From the NCBI RefSeq assembly GCF_014643515.1, contig NZ_BMJP01000001.1, positions 248,001 through 312,000 on the forward strand: a stretch of 64,000 bases of DNA, given 5' to 3'. This DNA comes from Sphingomonas prati. GTDB taxonomy: Bacteria; Pseudomonadota; Alphaproteobacteria; Sphingomonadales; Sphingomonadaceae. Below, piece by piece: positions 43,712 to 51,905 of this stretch. Position 1 is the first letter of the stretch. Every line of letters begins with the position of its first letter. The notes beneath the pieces are model-generated. The model was not told the DNA's origin. It did not search any database and worked only from the letters and a program-made list of their open reading frames with translations. A program made the translations under genes and the position numbers.

Positions 43712-44107
43712 TCAGTCCGGCCGCTCGTCCAGCTTCGCATCCACCCGACGGAGCAGCGCCTTGATTTCCTCCTGCTCCGTGTGCGTGAACGCGTCGCTGT
43801 CCACGATCAGCCGCGACGCCATCCGCGCCGTGATCAGCGGGATGATGAACAGCGGGACTATGTGCATCAGCGCGATCCCCGCGATCCGCCCCGTCGTCGT
43901 CACCGGATAGATGTCGCCATACCCGATCGTCATCGCCGTCACGAACGCCCACCACAGCGCCTCGCGGAACGGTTTGCCCTCCGTCGGCGCGAACACCGCC
44001 GCCGCGACGAAGATACAGCCGATGTAGAGCGTCAGCAGCCCCGCGACATCGTCGATCGCATTGGTCGCGATCCCCTTCACCCGGATCGCATATCGCCTGC
44101 CCGCCAT
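43712..44107 (-). CDS. Two-helix potassium channel family protein
   Basis: A 131-aa ion channel of the Ion_trans_2 type, which would form tetramers. The filter TIGYGD lies at residues 60-65 (TAMTIGYGDIYPVTTTGRIA) between two membrane helices (TLYIGCIFVAAAVF and IAGIALMHIVPLFIIPLITA). The C-terminal tail is a short charged helix (EQEEIKALLRRVDAKLDE), suitable for a coiled coil. The start is ATG 44107 with a G-rich site before it. It converges on the SpoU gene, with a 1-bp gap between stops. No RCK/TrkA domain is present, so gating must be by other means. Confidence 0.88.
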   Translation of the reverse strand: MAGRRYAIRVKGIATNAIDDVAGLLTLYIGCIFVAAAVFAPTEGKPFREALWWAFVTAMTIGYGDIYPVTTTGRIAGIALMHIVPLFIIPLITARMASRLIVDSDAFTHTEQEEIKALLRRVDAKLDERPD

Positions 44108-44210
44108 GATCATCCCCCCTGTTGCCCCGCGAAAGGTAACAGGCGACCGGCGCGTCACCGACTGCAAATCACTCGCAGGAGGATCAAAGTCATTGATCTA
44201 TGCGTATTCA

Positions 44211-44222
44211 TACCGATCGGTA
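44211..44222. promoter_or_regulatory. Perfect 12-bp palindrome upstream of the aldehyde oxidoreductase genes
   Basis: TACCGATCGGTA lies 35 bp before the start of the PaoA-type gene. Palindromes of the form ACCGNNCGGT are typical of TetR-family operators. No regulator gene is adjacent, so the binding protein is unknown. Confidence 0.4.
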
Positions 44223-44256
44223 GGGACTCAATGTCCCAACCGCACGGGGACCATCC

Positions 44257-44898
44257 ATGCATGCCAATGACCCACTCGACGTGACGCGTCGCAGTTTGAT
44301 TGCCGGTGGCGTCGCAACCGCGGCCGTCGCTTCCACCCCACTCGGTGCGCAGGACGCACCCGCCCTGGCCCAGCGCGCACCCGCCGCGACGCTGCCGGTC
44401 TCGCTGAAGATCAACGGGAAGACGCGCAAGATCGACGTCGATCCGCGCACGACGTTGCTCGACGCGCTCCGCGAGCATCTTGACCTGACCGGAACTAAGA
44501 AGGGCTGCGACCACGGCCAGTGCGGTGCGTGCACCGTCATCGTCGAGGGCCGCCGCATAAACAGCTGCCTGACGCTCGCCGTCATGCACGACGGCGACTC
44601 GGTCACCACGATCGAGGGCCTTGGCCAGCCGGGCAACCTGCACCCGATGCAGGCTGCGTTCGTCACGCATGACGGGTACCAGTGCGGCTACTGCACCCCG
44701 GGCCAGATCTGTTCCGCGGTCGCGACGCTCGCCGAGATCAAGGATGGCATTCCGAGCCACGTCACCGCCGACCTCGCCGCCGGCATCGCGCCGACCGAGG
44801 ATGAAATCCGCGAGCGCATGTCCGGCAACATCTGCCGCTGCGCCGCATACTCGAACATCGTCACCGCAATTCGCGATGTCGCGGGGGAACGCGCATGA
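44257..44898 (+). CDS. paoA: Periplasmic aldehyde oxidoreductase, 2Fe-2S subunit (PaoA-like)
   Basis: Iron-sulfur subunit of a xanthine-dehydrogenase-family molybdoenzyme, 213 aa. A Tat signal is present ([20 protein letters not shown]), so the folded complex is probably exported. The plant-ferredoxin cluster ligands are C84, C89, C92 and C104 ([18 protein letters not shown]). The second cluster ligands are C143, C146 (QCGYCTPGQ) and C193, C195 ([10 protein letters not shown]). The start is ATG 44257 with GGGGA upstream. The stop overlaps the next start by 4 bp. The order small-FAD-Mo matches E. coli paoABC. Confidence 0.93.
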   Translation: MHANDPLDVTRRSLIAGGVATAAVASTPLGAQDAPALAQRAPAATLPVSLKINGKTRKIDVDPRTTLLDALREHLDLTGTKKGCDHGQCGACTVIVEGRRINSCLTLAVMHDGDSVTTIEGLGQPGNLHPMQAAFVTHDGYQCGYCTPGQICSAVATLAEIKDGIPSHVTADLAAGIAPTEDEIRERMSGNICRCAAYSNIVTAIRDVAGERA

Positions 44899-45845
44899 AG
44901 CCCTTTACCTATGAGCGGGCGGACAGCGCGAAAGCTGCCGCCGCCGCCATTGCCGCCAACCCGAATGCCAAGTTCATCGCGGGCGGCACTAACCTGCTCG
45001 ACCTGATGAAGCTGCAGATCGAAACGCCCGCGCACCTGATCGACGTCAATCACCTCGGCCTCGACAAGGTCGAGAAGACCCGTGACGGCGGCATGCGCAT
45101 CGGTGCGCTCGTTCGCAACACCGATCTTGCTGCGGACCGCACCGTGCGGCGCGATTATGCCGTCCTGTCCCGCGCACTTGTCTCGGGCGCCTCGGGCCAG
45201 CTGCGCAACAAGGCGACGACCGCCGGCAACCTGCTGCAACGCACGCGCTGCCCCTATTTTTACGACACGACCAAGCCCTGCAACAAGCGCCAGCCCGGCT
45301 CCGGCTGTGCGGCGATCGGTGGCTACAGCCGCTCGCTCGCGGTCATCGGCGTCAGCGACCAGTGCATCGCCACCCACCCGTCCGACATGGCCGTCGCGAT
45401 GCGCGTGCTCGACGCCACTGTCGAGACCGTGAACCCGGACGGCGCAAAGCGCATGATCCCGATCGCCGACTTCCACCGGCTGCCCGGCACCACGCCGAAC
45501 ATCGAGACCAGCCTGCAGCCCGGCGAGTTCATCACCGGCGTAACGCTGCCCAAGCCGATCGGCGGGATGCAGATCTACCGCAAGGTCCGCGACCGCGCGT
45601 CCTACGCCTTCGCGACGATCTCGATCGCGACGGTGCTCCAGCCCGACGGCAGCGGTCGCTTCGCCTTCGGCGGCGTCGCGCACAAGCCGTGGCGCGTCGA
45701 GGCAGCTGACGCCCGCGCGTCGCAGGGGGCCGCCGCCGTCGCGACCGCCGCGTTCGCCGGTGCCAACCCGACCGCCCAGAACGCCTTCAAGGTGCCGCTC
45801 GTCCAACGGACGCTCGCCGCTGTCTTTACGGAAGCGAAAGCCTGA
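44895..45845 (+). CDS. paoB: Periplasmic aldehyde oxidoreductase, FAD subunit (PaoB-like)
   Basis: FAD-binding subunit of 316 aa (CO dehydrogenase flavoprotein family). The flavin segment [14 protein letters not shown] is at about residue 27. The insertion with Cys119, Cys129, Cys138 and Cys157 ([20 protein letters not shown]) matches the additional 4Fe-4S cluster loop known from E. coli PaoB. This supports PaoABC over ordinary xanthine dehydrogenase. ATG 44895 overlaps the paoA stop. It has no signal peptide of its own and would be carried by the Tat signal of the small subunit. Confidence 0.92.
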   Translation: MKPFTYERADSAKAAAAAIAANPNAKFIAGGTNLLDLMKLQIETPAHLIDVNHLGLDKVEKTRDGGMRIGALVRNTDLAADRTVRRDYAVLSRALVSGASGQLRNKATTAGNLLQRTRCPYFYDTTKPCNKRQPGSGCAAIGGYSRSLAVIGVSDQCIATHPSDMAVAMRVLDATVETVNPDGAKRMIPIADFHRLPGTTPNIETSLQPGEFITGVTLPKPIGGMQIYRKVRDRASYAFATISIATVLQPDGSGRFAFGGVAHKPWRVEAADARASQGAAAVATAAFAGANPTAQNAFKVPLVQRTLAAVFTEAKA

Positions 45846-45847
45846 CC

Positions 45848-48040
45848 ATGAAGTTCGACACCCCCGCAACCGCCCTCAATCCGATCGACCAGCAAAAGGT
45901 CATCGGCCGATCGCATGACCGGATCGACGGCCCGGCCAAGGTCACTGGCACGGCGCCCTATGCCTATGAGCGCAACGGCATGGCGCCGAACGCCGCCTAT
46001 GGCTGGATCGTCGGCTCCGCCATCGCAACCGGCCGGATCGTCTCGATCGACAGCCGCGACGCGCTTGCCGCCCCCGGCGTGCTGAAGGTCGTGACCTACG
46101 AAAACGCCGGCAAGCTCGCCAAGGCCAAGAACCACACCGCCCACATGTTGGCCGGCCCGATGGTCGAACATTACGACCAGGCCGTCGCCCTCGTCGTGGC
46201 GGAGACGTTCGAGCAGGCCCGCGACGCCGCCAAGATGGTCCGCGTCCAGTACACACAGGGTACGCCCAAGGGCGATCTCGCCGCGCAAAAGGACAGCGCG
46301 ATCAAGCCGAAGGGTGGCAAGCCCGACACCGCGGTCGGCGACTTCGCCGGCGCGTTCGCGCGCTCCGCGGTCAAGGTCGATGAGACCTACACCACGCCTG
46401 ACCACAGCCACGCCATGATGGAGCCGCACGCCACGATCGCATCGTGGACCGGCGACAAGCTGACGCTCTGGACCTCGAACCAGATGATCGACTGGGCGGT
46501 CGGCGACATGGCCACCACGCTCATGATCCCGCGCGAGAATGTTCGCGTCGATTCGCCGTTCATCGGCGGCGGCTTCGGCGGCAAGCTCTGGGTCCGCTCC
46601 GACGCCGTCATGGCGGCGCTCGGTGCCCGCGCCGTCGGTCGGCCGGTCAAGGTCACGCTGGCCCGTCCGCAGATCATGAACAACACGACGCACCGTCCCG
46701 CGACGATCCAGCGCCTGCGGATCGGTGCCGGCAAGGACGGCCGGATCGACGCGATCGCGCATGAGGTCTGGTCCGGCGATCTCGAAGGCGGTTCGCCCGA
46801 GACCGCGGCGAACGCGACGCGTCTGCTCTACCGCGGCGAAAACCGCATGACGTCGCACCGTCTTGCCGTGCTCAACCTCGGCGAAGGCAACGCGATGCGC
46901 GCCCCCGGCGAGGCGGTCGGCCTGCTTGCACTCGAAGCGGCGATGGACGAGCTGGCCGAGAAGCTGAACATGGATCCGGTCCAGCTCCGCATCGTCAACG
47001 ATACGCAGTTCGACCCCGAAAAGGGCGAGTCCCGCCCCTTCTCCAGTCGGAAGCTGGTCGAGGCACTCAAGGTGGGCGCGGACCGCTTCGGCTGGTCGAA
47101 GCGTAATCCGAAGCCCGGCCAGGTCCGCGACGGCAAGTGGCTGGTCGGCATGGGCATGGCGTCCGCCTTCCGCGACAACGTGACGATGGACTCCGGCGCC
47201 CGCGTCGGCGTCGATTCGAAGGGTCTCGTGACCGTCGAAACCGACATGACGGACATCGGCACCGGCACCTACACGATCATCGCGCAGACCGCGGCCGAGA
47301 TGATGGGCGTCCCGCTCGAAGGCGTCGTCGTCAAGCTAGGCGACAGCCGCTTCCCCGCCTCGGCCGGGTCGGGCGGGCAATGGGGCGCGAACAGTTCGAC
47401 CGCCGGCGTCTACGCCGCCTGCATGACGCTCCGCACGCAGCTGGCACAAAAGGCCGGGTTCAACGCGGACGCCACCTTCGCGGACGGCAAGATCACCTCG
47501 GGCAACCGATCGGTCAGCCTCGGTGAGGCCGCAGGCGCGACCGGAACCGTCGTCACGGACAAGATTGAATTCGGCGACTTGTCCAAGAAGTACGCGCAGG
47601 CCACGTTCGGCTCGCACTTCGCCGAGGTCGGTGTCGACATGGCGACCGGCGAGATCCGCGTCCGCCGCATGGGCGGTGCCTTTGCCGCCGGTCGCATCCT
47701 CAACCCGAAGTCGGCCCGCAACCAGGTCATCGGTGCGATGGCGATGGGCGTCGGCGCGGCATTGATGGAAGACGCCGTGCCCGATCCGCGCTTCGGCTAC
47801 TTCGTCAATCACGACATGGCCGAGTACCATGTGCCCGTGCATGCCGACATCCCGAAGCAGGACGTCTTCTTCCTGAGCGAACTCGACGAGAAGTCTTCGC
47901 CGATGAAGGCCAAGGGCGTCGGAGAACTCGGCATCTGCGGTGCCGGCGCCGCGATTGCCAACGCGGTCTACAACGCCTGCGGCGTCCGCATCCGCGACTA
48001 TCCGCTGACGCTCGACAAGGTCATCAAGGGCATGGCCTGA
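45848..48040 (+). CDS. paoC: Periplasmic aldehyde oxidoreductase, molybdenum subunit (PaoC-like)
   Basis: A 730-aa molybdenum cofactor-binding subunit. Family segments are RIDGPAKVTGTAPYAYE at the N-terminus, DETYTTPDHSHAMMEPHAT, FIGGGFGGKLWVRSDAVMAA, AMRAPGEAVGLLALE and the active-site loop KGVGELGICGAGAAIANA, with the catalytic Glu at about 693. It probably binds molybdopterin cytosine dinucleotide and oxidises aldehydes in the periplasm. The chaperone PaoD/XdhC is not encoded next to it. Followed by a GC-rich hairpin at 48048-48071. Confidence 0.93.
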   Translation: MKFDTPATALNPIDQQKVIGRSHDRIDGPAKVTGTAPYAYERNGMAPNAAYGWIVGSAIATGRIVSIDSRDALAAPGVLKVVTYENAGKLAKAKNHTAHMLAGPMVEHYDQAVALVVAETFEQARDAAKMVRVQYTQGTPKGDLAAQKDSAIKPKGGKPDTAVGDFAGAFARSAVKVDETYTTPDHSHAMMEPHATIASWTGDKLTLWTSNQMIDWAVGDMATTLMIPRENVRVDSPFIGGGFGGKLWVRSDAVMAALGARAVGRPVKVTLARPQIMNNTTHRPATIQRLRIGAGKDGRIDAIAHEVWSGDLEGGSPETAANATRLLYRGENRMTSHRLAVLNLGEGNAMRAPGEAVGLLALEAAMDELAEKLNMDPVQLRIVNDTQFDPEKGESRPFSSRKLVEALKVGADRFGWSKRNPKPGQVRDGKWLVGMGMASAFRDNVTMDSGARVGVDSKGLVTVETDMTDIGTGTYTIIAQTAAEMMGVPLEGVVVKLGDSRFPASAGSGGQWGANSSTAGVYAACMTLRTQLAQKAGFNADATFADGKITSGNRSVSLGEAAGATGTVVTDKIEFGDLSKKYAQATFGSHFAEVGVDMATGEIRVRRMGGAFAAGRILNPKSARNQVIGAMAMGVGAALMEDAVPDPRFGYFVNHDMAEYHVPVHADIPKQDVFFLSELDEKSSPMKAKGVGELGICGAGAAIANAVYNACGVRIRDYPLTLDKVIKGMA

Positions 48041-48047
48041 ACCGAAA

Positions 48048-48071
48048 CCGGCCGGGCATCGCCCCGGCCGG
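48048..48071 (+). terminator. Hairpin after paoC
   Basis: CCGGCCGGG and CCCGGCCGG pair across a CATCGC loop, 7 bp after the paoC stop, followed by GCTTCTGCT. Probable terminator of the operon with a weak T-tract. Confidence 0.6.
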
Positions 48072-48172
48072 GCTTCTGCTGACATCTAGCTTCCCCTACG
48101 GCACACGTTCGTTGTTGCCTTGAGACGACTGACCTGCAATCGGACCCGACCCGAAACGATTTTGAGGTCGCA

Positions 48173-48412
48173 ATGAAGAAGTTGGTCCAGGTCCTGTGCG
48201 TCGTGCTGATCGGTGCCGCCGTAATTTTCGGCTTCCGCTGGTATCGCTACGTCGCGTTCGCCGACAGCCCGTATGACGAGGTCGGCATCGCCCTCAACGG
48301 CAAGATGCCCGGCGCGCTCCGCAGCTGGGGCTGCCACAAGCTCCAGGCTCGCTTCACCGGCCAGCTTCCCCCCTATGGCTGCGCAGCCACCGACGGCCGC
48401 TCCTGGATGTAA
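48173..48412 (+). CDS. Small membrane-anchored or exported protein, unknown
   Basis: A 79-aa protein I do not recognise. ATG 48173 has TGAGG 7-8 bases upstream. One hydrophobic segment (LVQVLCVVLIGAAVIFGF) is followed by RWYRYVAFADSPYDEVGIAL and a globular part with two Cys (WGCHKL, YGCAATDG). Flanking hairpins at 48048 and 48421 make it a separate transcription unit. It may be a membrane-tethered periplasmic peptide; no function can be assigned. Confidence 0.75.
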   Translation: MKKLVQVLCVVLIGAAVIFGFRWYRYVAFADSPYDEVGIALNGKMPGALRSWGCHKLQARFTGQLPPYGCAATDGRSWM

Positions 48413-48420
48413 TATGCTTC

Positions 48421-48448
48421 GGCCGGGGATGTTCGAACATCCCCGGCC
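48421..48448 (+). terminator. Terminator hairpin after the small membrane protein gene
   Basis: GGCCGGGGATGT-TCGA-ACATCCCCGGCC is a perfect 12-bp palindrome stem, followed by GTTCTGTTCG. It lies 8 bp after the stop codon. Confidence 0.75.
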
Positions 48449-48572
48449 GTTCTGTTCGACCGCGGCAATCGCGCACGCCCCGTTTGCAAGCGCGCCCCCG
48501 TCAGTCCAACGAACAGAAAAAAGGCGGCCTCCGCAGAGACCGCCTTCCCAAACCCATTCAGACCGAACCCGA

Positions 48573-49193
48573 TCAGTTCAACCGGGCGCTACCCAGGCCG
48601 GAGATCGTCTGGTCGACCAGCGCCTTGTCCACCCCGGCATCGTGCCGTTCAGAAATCAGCATCGCCGCCGCGGACGCCGCGACACTCGCCGCCTTCGCCC
48701 GCACTTCGGCCACTGCGGCACGTTCGGCCGCGTCGATCCGGTCCTCGGCCATCCGCCGACGCCGTTCGATCAGCGTCTCGGCGTCGGCCTGCGCCTTCTC
48801 GACGATATCGCGCGCATCGACATGTGCCTGCGCCACGATCGCATCCGCCTCGGACGCCGCCGCGGCTGCCCGCGCCTCATATTCCAGCTTGAGCTTCTCG
48901 GCATCGGCGCGCAGCTGCCGCGCCTCGTCGAGCTGCGCGCGGATGCCGACGATCTTGCGGTCGAGCGCGCCGCCGATCGCGGCGGGCACCTTTTTCCATA
49001 GCATGATGATGATCAGCACGATCATCGCCAGCGCGACCCACGCCGTGCCGTTCATGCCGAGCGCGGTCGGATCGGCATGCGCCACTTCCGTGCCCTGGGC
49101 GAACGTCGCACCGACATGCGTCGGCTCAAGCCCTTCGGCCTGCGTCGGATGTTCCAGGTTGCGGGTCACCGTTGCGGGTGCTTCGATGCTCAT
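48573..49193 (-). CDS. atpF: ATP synthase F0 subunit b
   Basis: Peripheral stalk subunit, 206 aa from ATG 49193. One membrane helix (GTAWVALAMIVLIIIMLWKK) follows a soluble N-terminal extension of about 45 residues. A long charged helical region then runs to the C-terminus (LDEARQLRADAEKLKLEYEA), ending in HDAGVDKALVDQTISGLGSA. The pairing with a second b-type gene upstream (b') is typical of alphaproteobacteria. Last gene of the F0 operon; the F1 genes are not in the window. Confidence 0.93.
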   Translation of the reverse strand: MSIEAPATVTRNLEHPTQAEGLEPTHVGATFAQGTEVAHADPTALGMNGTAWVALAMIVLIIIMLWKKVPAAIGGALDRKIVGIRAQLDEARQLRADAEKLKLEYEARAAAAASEADAIVAQAHVDARDIVEKAQADAETLIERRRRMAEDRIDAAERAAVAEVRAKAASVAASAAAMLISERHDAGVDKALVDQTISGLGSARLN

Positions 49194-49209
49194 AGGGCGT
49201 CCTTGAAAA

Positions 49210-49701
49210 TCATGCGGCCAGCGCGGACCGTGCCGCACGGGTCGCATCTTCGGGCGCAACCTGCGCACCCGACAGGCGGAACACGATGTCGCGTGCCGCT
49301 TCCGCCGCAACGCTTTCGATCCCGCTCAGCGCGCGATCGGTGACGGCGCGCAGGTCCGCCTCGGCGGCATCGGACTGCGTCGCCAGTTCAGCGTCCGCGG
49401 CCTTCACCCGGCCTTCGGCGGCGAGCAGCGCGTCGGCCTTCGCCTTTTCCGTTTCGACGCGGGCGCCGTTACGGGCCGCATCCATCCGCGCGCGATACGC
49501 GGCTTCGGTCGCATCGGCGGCGGCGCGGGCGGCGTGGGCGGCGGCAAGGTCGTCCGCGATCTTGCGATCGCGCGCGTCCACCGTGGCCTCGATCTTGGGC
49601 ACCATGCCGTTGCCGATCGCAAAATAGATGATCGCGAAGATCACGAGCATCCAGAAGATCTGCGATGCGTAGGTCGCTGAGATCTGTGCGATCTGTGGCA
49701 T
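49210..49701 (-). CDS. atpG: ATP synthase F0 subunit b'
   Basis: Second stalk subunit of 163 aa. The N-terminal membrane helix ATYASQIFWMLVIFAIIYFA is followed by a dimer-forming charged helix (KIEATVDARDRKIADDLAAA). Shorter and more acidic than the b subunit, as usual for b'. It starts at ATG 49701, and its stop lies 16 bp before the atpF start. The symbol atpG is used for b' in several alphaproteobacteria; atpF' or atpF2 is also used. Confidence 0.93.
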   Translation of the reverse strand: MPQIAQISATYASQIFWMLVIFAIIYFAIGNGMVPKIEATVDARDRKIADDLAAAHAARAAADATEAAYRARMDAARNGARVETEKAKADALLAAEGRVKAADAELATQSDAAEADLRAVTDRALSGIESVAAEAARDIVFRLSGAQVAPEDATRAARSALAA

Positions 49702-49762
49702 CTGGGTATCCTGTCAGGGCGCGGGCGTACGCACGTCGCGTACGCCCTTGCCGGTCATGCGA

Positions 49763-49990
49763 TCAGACGGCGTAAACCAGGACCATCGCGATCACGAACG
49801 CCAGCAGGCCGAGCAGCTCGGCTGCGGCGAAACCGATGAACAGGCGACCCTGCTGGCCGTCGGCGGCCGACGGATTGCGCAGCGCGCCCGACAGGAACGC
49901 GGCGAAGACGTTACCGACACCGAGGGCGGCGAGGCCCACACCGATGGCAGCAAGACCGGCACCGAGCAGCTTTGCGGCGACTGGATCCAT
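49763..49990 (-). CDS. atpE: ATP synthase F0 subunit c
   Basis: Proteolipid ring subunit of 75 aa with two membrane helices. The polar loop is SGALRNPSAADGQQGR. The ion-binding carboxylate is Glu58 in FIGFAAAELLGLLAF. No additional sodium-type ligand set (Gln/Ser pattern) is obvious, so proton coupling is expected. Start ATG 49990. Confidence 0.96.
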   Translation of the reverse strand: MDPVAAKLLGAGLAAIGVGLAALGVGNVFAAFLSGALRNPSAADGQQGRLFIGFAAAELLGLLAFVIAMVLVYAV

Positions 49991-50034
49991 GATAAATTCC
50001 CTTTGTTGAAACAGTTACGAGGTGAAACGAAAAC

Positions 50035-50808
50035 TCAGTGAAGATTGACGGCGTCGTTCAGGTACAACGACGTCAGCAGCGCGAACACATAGGCCTGTAT
50101 CACGCAGACCAGAAGTTCCAGCGCCGAAATGCCGACCATCAGGACGAAACTGGGGCCGCCGACCAGGATACCCCAGCCAAGCCCCGCACCGCTCGAATTG
50201 ATGATGAACCCGGCGAGCACCTTCAGCAGGATGTGCCCCGCGGTCATTGCCACGAACAGTCGCAGCGCCAGGCTGAACGGCCGCACCATGAACGAGATCA
50301 GTTCGATCACGAACATCAGCGGGATCATCAGCTTGGGCGTGCCCGACGGGATGAAAAGCGAGAAGAAGTGGAACCCGTGCCGTGCGAACCCGACGACCAG
50401 GACCGTCCCGAACGCCAGCAGCGCCAGCACGCCGGTCACCGTGAAGTGACTGGTCGACGTGAACGGATGCGCGCCGGTGATGCCGATCGGCAACAGGCCC
50501 AGGATGTTCGACAGCAGGATGAACATGAACAGCGTGAAGACCAGCGGCACGAACCGCTTGCCCTCCGGCCCGACATTCGTCGCGATCATGCCGTTGATGA
50601 AGCCCGTCACGCCTTCGACCGCGGCCTGCCAGCGGCCGGGCACCAGTTCGCGCTTCATGCCGCCCAGCATGAACACCCACAGGCACACCAGAGTGATCAC
50701 CATCCACAATGCGGAATTGGTGAACGGAAAATGCCAGTTGATCGTGCCGAACAGCGGCTCGACCGTGAACTGGTGCATCGGATCGATCTTGCCGCCTTCT
50801 GCCGCCAC
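50035..50808 (-). CDS. atpB: ATP synthase F0 subunit a
   Basis: Stator membrane subunit of 257 aa forming the ion half-channels. The essential Arg is in FSLALRLFVAMTAGHILLKV. The C-terminal helix contains LVCVIQAYVFALLTSLYL. The N-terminus has the substrate-loop segment QFTVEPLFGTINWHFPFTNS. The gene follows atpI by 36 bp and precedes atpE by 44 bp. Confidence 0.96.
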   Translation of the reverse strand: MAAEGGKIDPMHQFTVEPLFGTINWHFPFTNSALWMVITLVCLWVFMLGGMKRELVPGRWQAAVEGVTGFINGMIATNVGPEGKRFVPLVFTLFMFILLSNILGLLPIGITGAHPFTSTSHFTVTGVLALLAFGTVLVVGFARHGFHFFSLFIPSGTPKLMIPLMFVIELISFMVRPFSLALRLFVAMTAGHILLKVLAGFIINSSGAGLGWGILVGGPSFVLMVGISALELLVCVIQAYVFALLTSLYLNDAVNLH

Positions 50809-50844
50809 GTCTCAATCCCTGTTCATGCGACAAGCGCCCGGAAA

Positions 50845-51162
50845 CTACTCCGGACGCTCGTTCGAAATCCGTATGATGTTTCTGAAGGCGACGCCGATCC
50901 CGAGGACCATCAGCACCAACAGGCCCCAGGGCGCGGTGTTCAGCCAGCGGTCCAACAACCACCCGACCAACGCGCCGCCGGAAGGTCCCGCGATCAACTC
51001 AGCAAGCACGCGGTTTCCCTGGGAATATCCCTTGGTGGAAGGCCGCTCGGTCTTGCCGGTCCTGATCGATTCGGCGTGACGCGCCTGCTTCAATCGCTCG
51101 TCGAGCGACGTCAGCCGGTCGTCTCCGCCGGTCGGGTCCTGCCCGGGATCGCCTGCCGCCAC
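50845..51162 (-). CDS. atpI: ATP synthase accessory protein AtpI
   Basis: A 105-aa protein of the AtpI/Atp1 family, thought to help c-ring assembly. The start is GTG 51162 (reading MAAGDPGQDPTGGDDRLTSL). Two membrane helices lie around LIAGPSGGALVGWLLDRWLN and PWGLLVLMVLGIGVAFRNII. The first gene of the F0 operon. The 148-bp gap upstream (51163-51310) should hold the operon promoter; I see no other gene there. Confidence 0.9.
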   Translation of the reverse strand: MAAGDPGQDPTGGDDRLTSLDERLKQARHAESIRTGKTERPSTKGYSQGNRVLAELIAGPSGGALVGWLLDRWLNTAPWGLLVLMVLGIGVAFRNIIRISNERPE

Positions 51163-51310
51163 GTCGTCACCCTCCCCTAAGAAGCGCGCACGACAATGTC
51201 GGCGAGCAGCCCCGCCAAGGCCCGGTCCCTTTAGGAAAGCGACGGAACCAAGTCAACACAGGCCCGCCCCGGCGCGCCCGCCATGGTCCGAACCTGCGCC
51301 GCTTGTGGCC

Positions 51311-51697
51311 TCAGCCGCACACCGCCGGCAACGCGATCGGCCCGGCGCCACGCGTCTGCCAGCTGCCGCCGATGCTGTATTTCTGGCCCGGCGCCACGCG
51401 TTTGGCCAGCTGGTCGCATCCGCGTGCGGTCGCCACTTCCTGCACGGTCGCCTTCTGCCGCGCGGCGATATCGGTGTAGATCGCGCGCCGCTTGATGTTC
51501 ACCGCGTCGACCGCTGACTTCACTGCGCCCGACGGCGACGTCACGAAACCGAGATACCCGTCAGCCTGCTCGCCGACGTCGCCGCTCGCCCGCGCCGCCG
51601 CCACCACGCCGTCGTCGCCCTGCGCCAGCGCGACTTGCGCGGTACCCAGCAGGACCACCAGGCCACCGGCCGCCAACCATTTCATCCGTCGCGTCAT
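51311..51697 (-). CDS. ydbL: YdbL family (DUF1318) periplasmic protein
   Basis: A 128-aa exported protein of the YdbL/DUF1318 family. A signal peptide (LAAGGLVVLLGTAQVALAQG) precedes the family core with VKSAVDAVNIKRRAIYTDIA and CDQLAKRVAPGQKYSIGG. ATG 51697 or ATG 51685 could start. It is the last gene of ydbH-ynbE-ydbL, the set studied in E. coli for phospholipid transport between membranes. YdbL is thought to be a chaperone-like partner of YnbE/YdbH. Confidence 0.9.
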   Translation of the reverse strand: MTRRMKWLAAGGLVVLLGTAQVALAQGDDGVVAAARASGDVGEQADGYLGFVTSPSGAVKSAVDAVNIKRRAIYTDIAARQKATVQEVATARGCDQLAKRVAPGQKYSIGGSWQTRGAGPIALPAVCG

Positions 51698-51698
51698 G

Positions 51699-51905
51699 TC
51701 AGAATACTCCCGGATATTGCTGGTCGAGATTCTGCACGTCCTTGCGAAGGCTGACCACCACCTCCTGCCGGATATTGACGTTCAGGTTGATTTCGATCGG
51801 CTTGTCCGGCGCCTTGACCGAAATACAGCCGCCCAGCAGCAGCACCGCTGCACCTGCCAGGCCAATCCCTGTCGAACGTCCTCCCGTCATCATGCCTTGG
51901 TTCAT
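51699..51905 (-). CDS. ynbE: YnbE family outer-membrane lipoprotein
   Basis: A 68-aa lipoprotein. The lipobox LLLGGC gives a lipidated Cys near residue 27, followed by ISVKAPDKPIEINLNVNIRQ, the typical YnbE sequence, and EVVVSLRKDVQNLDQQYPGVF-type end (ends QYPGVF). ATG 51905 overlaps the ydbH stop by 4 bp. YnbE is known to partner YdbH at the outer membrane. The beta-strand pattern INLNVNI suits stacking onto the YdbH groove. Confidence 0.92.
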   Translation of the reverse strand: MNQGMMTGGRSTGIGLAGAAVLLLGGCISVKAPDKPIEINLNVNIRQEVVVSLRKDVQNLDQQYPGVF

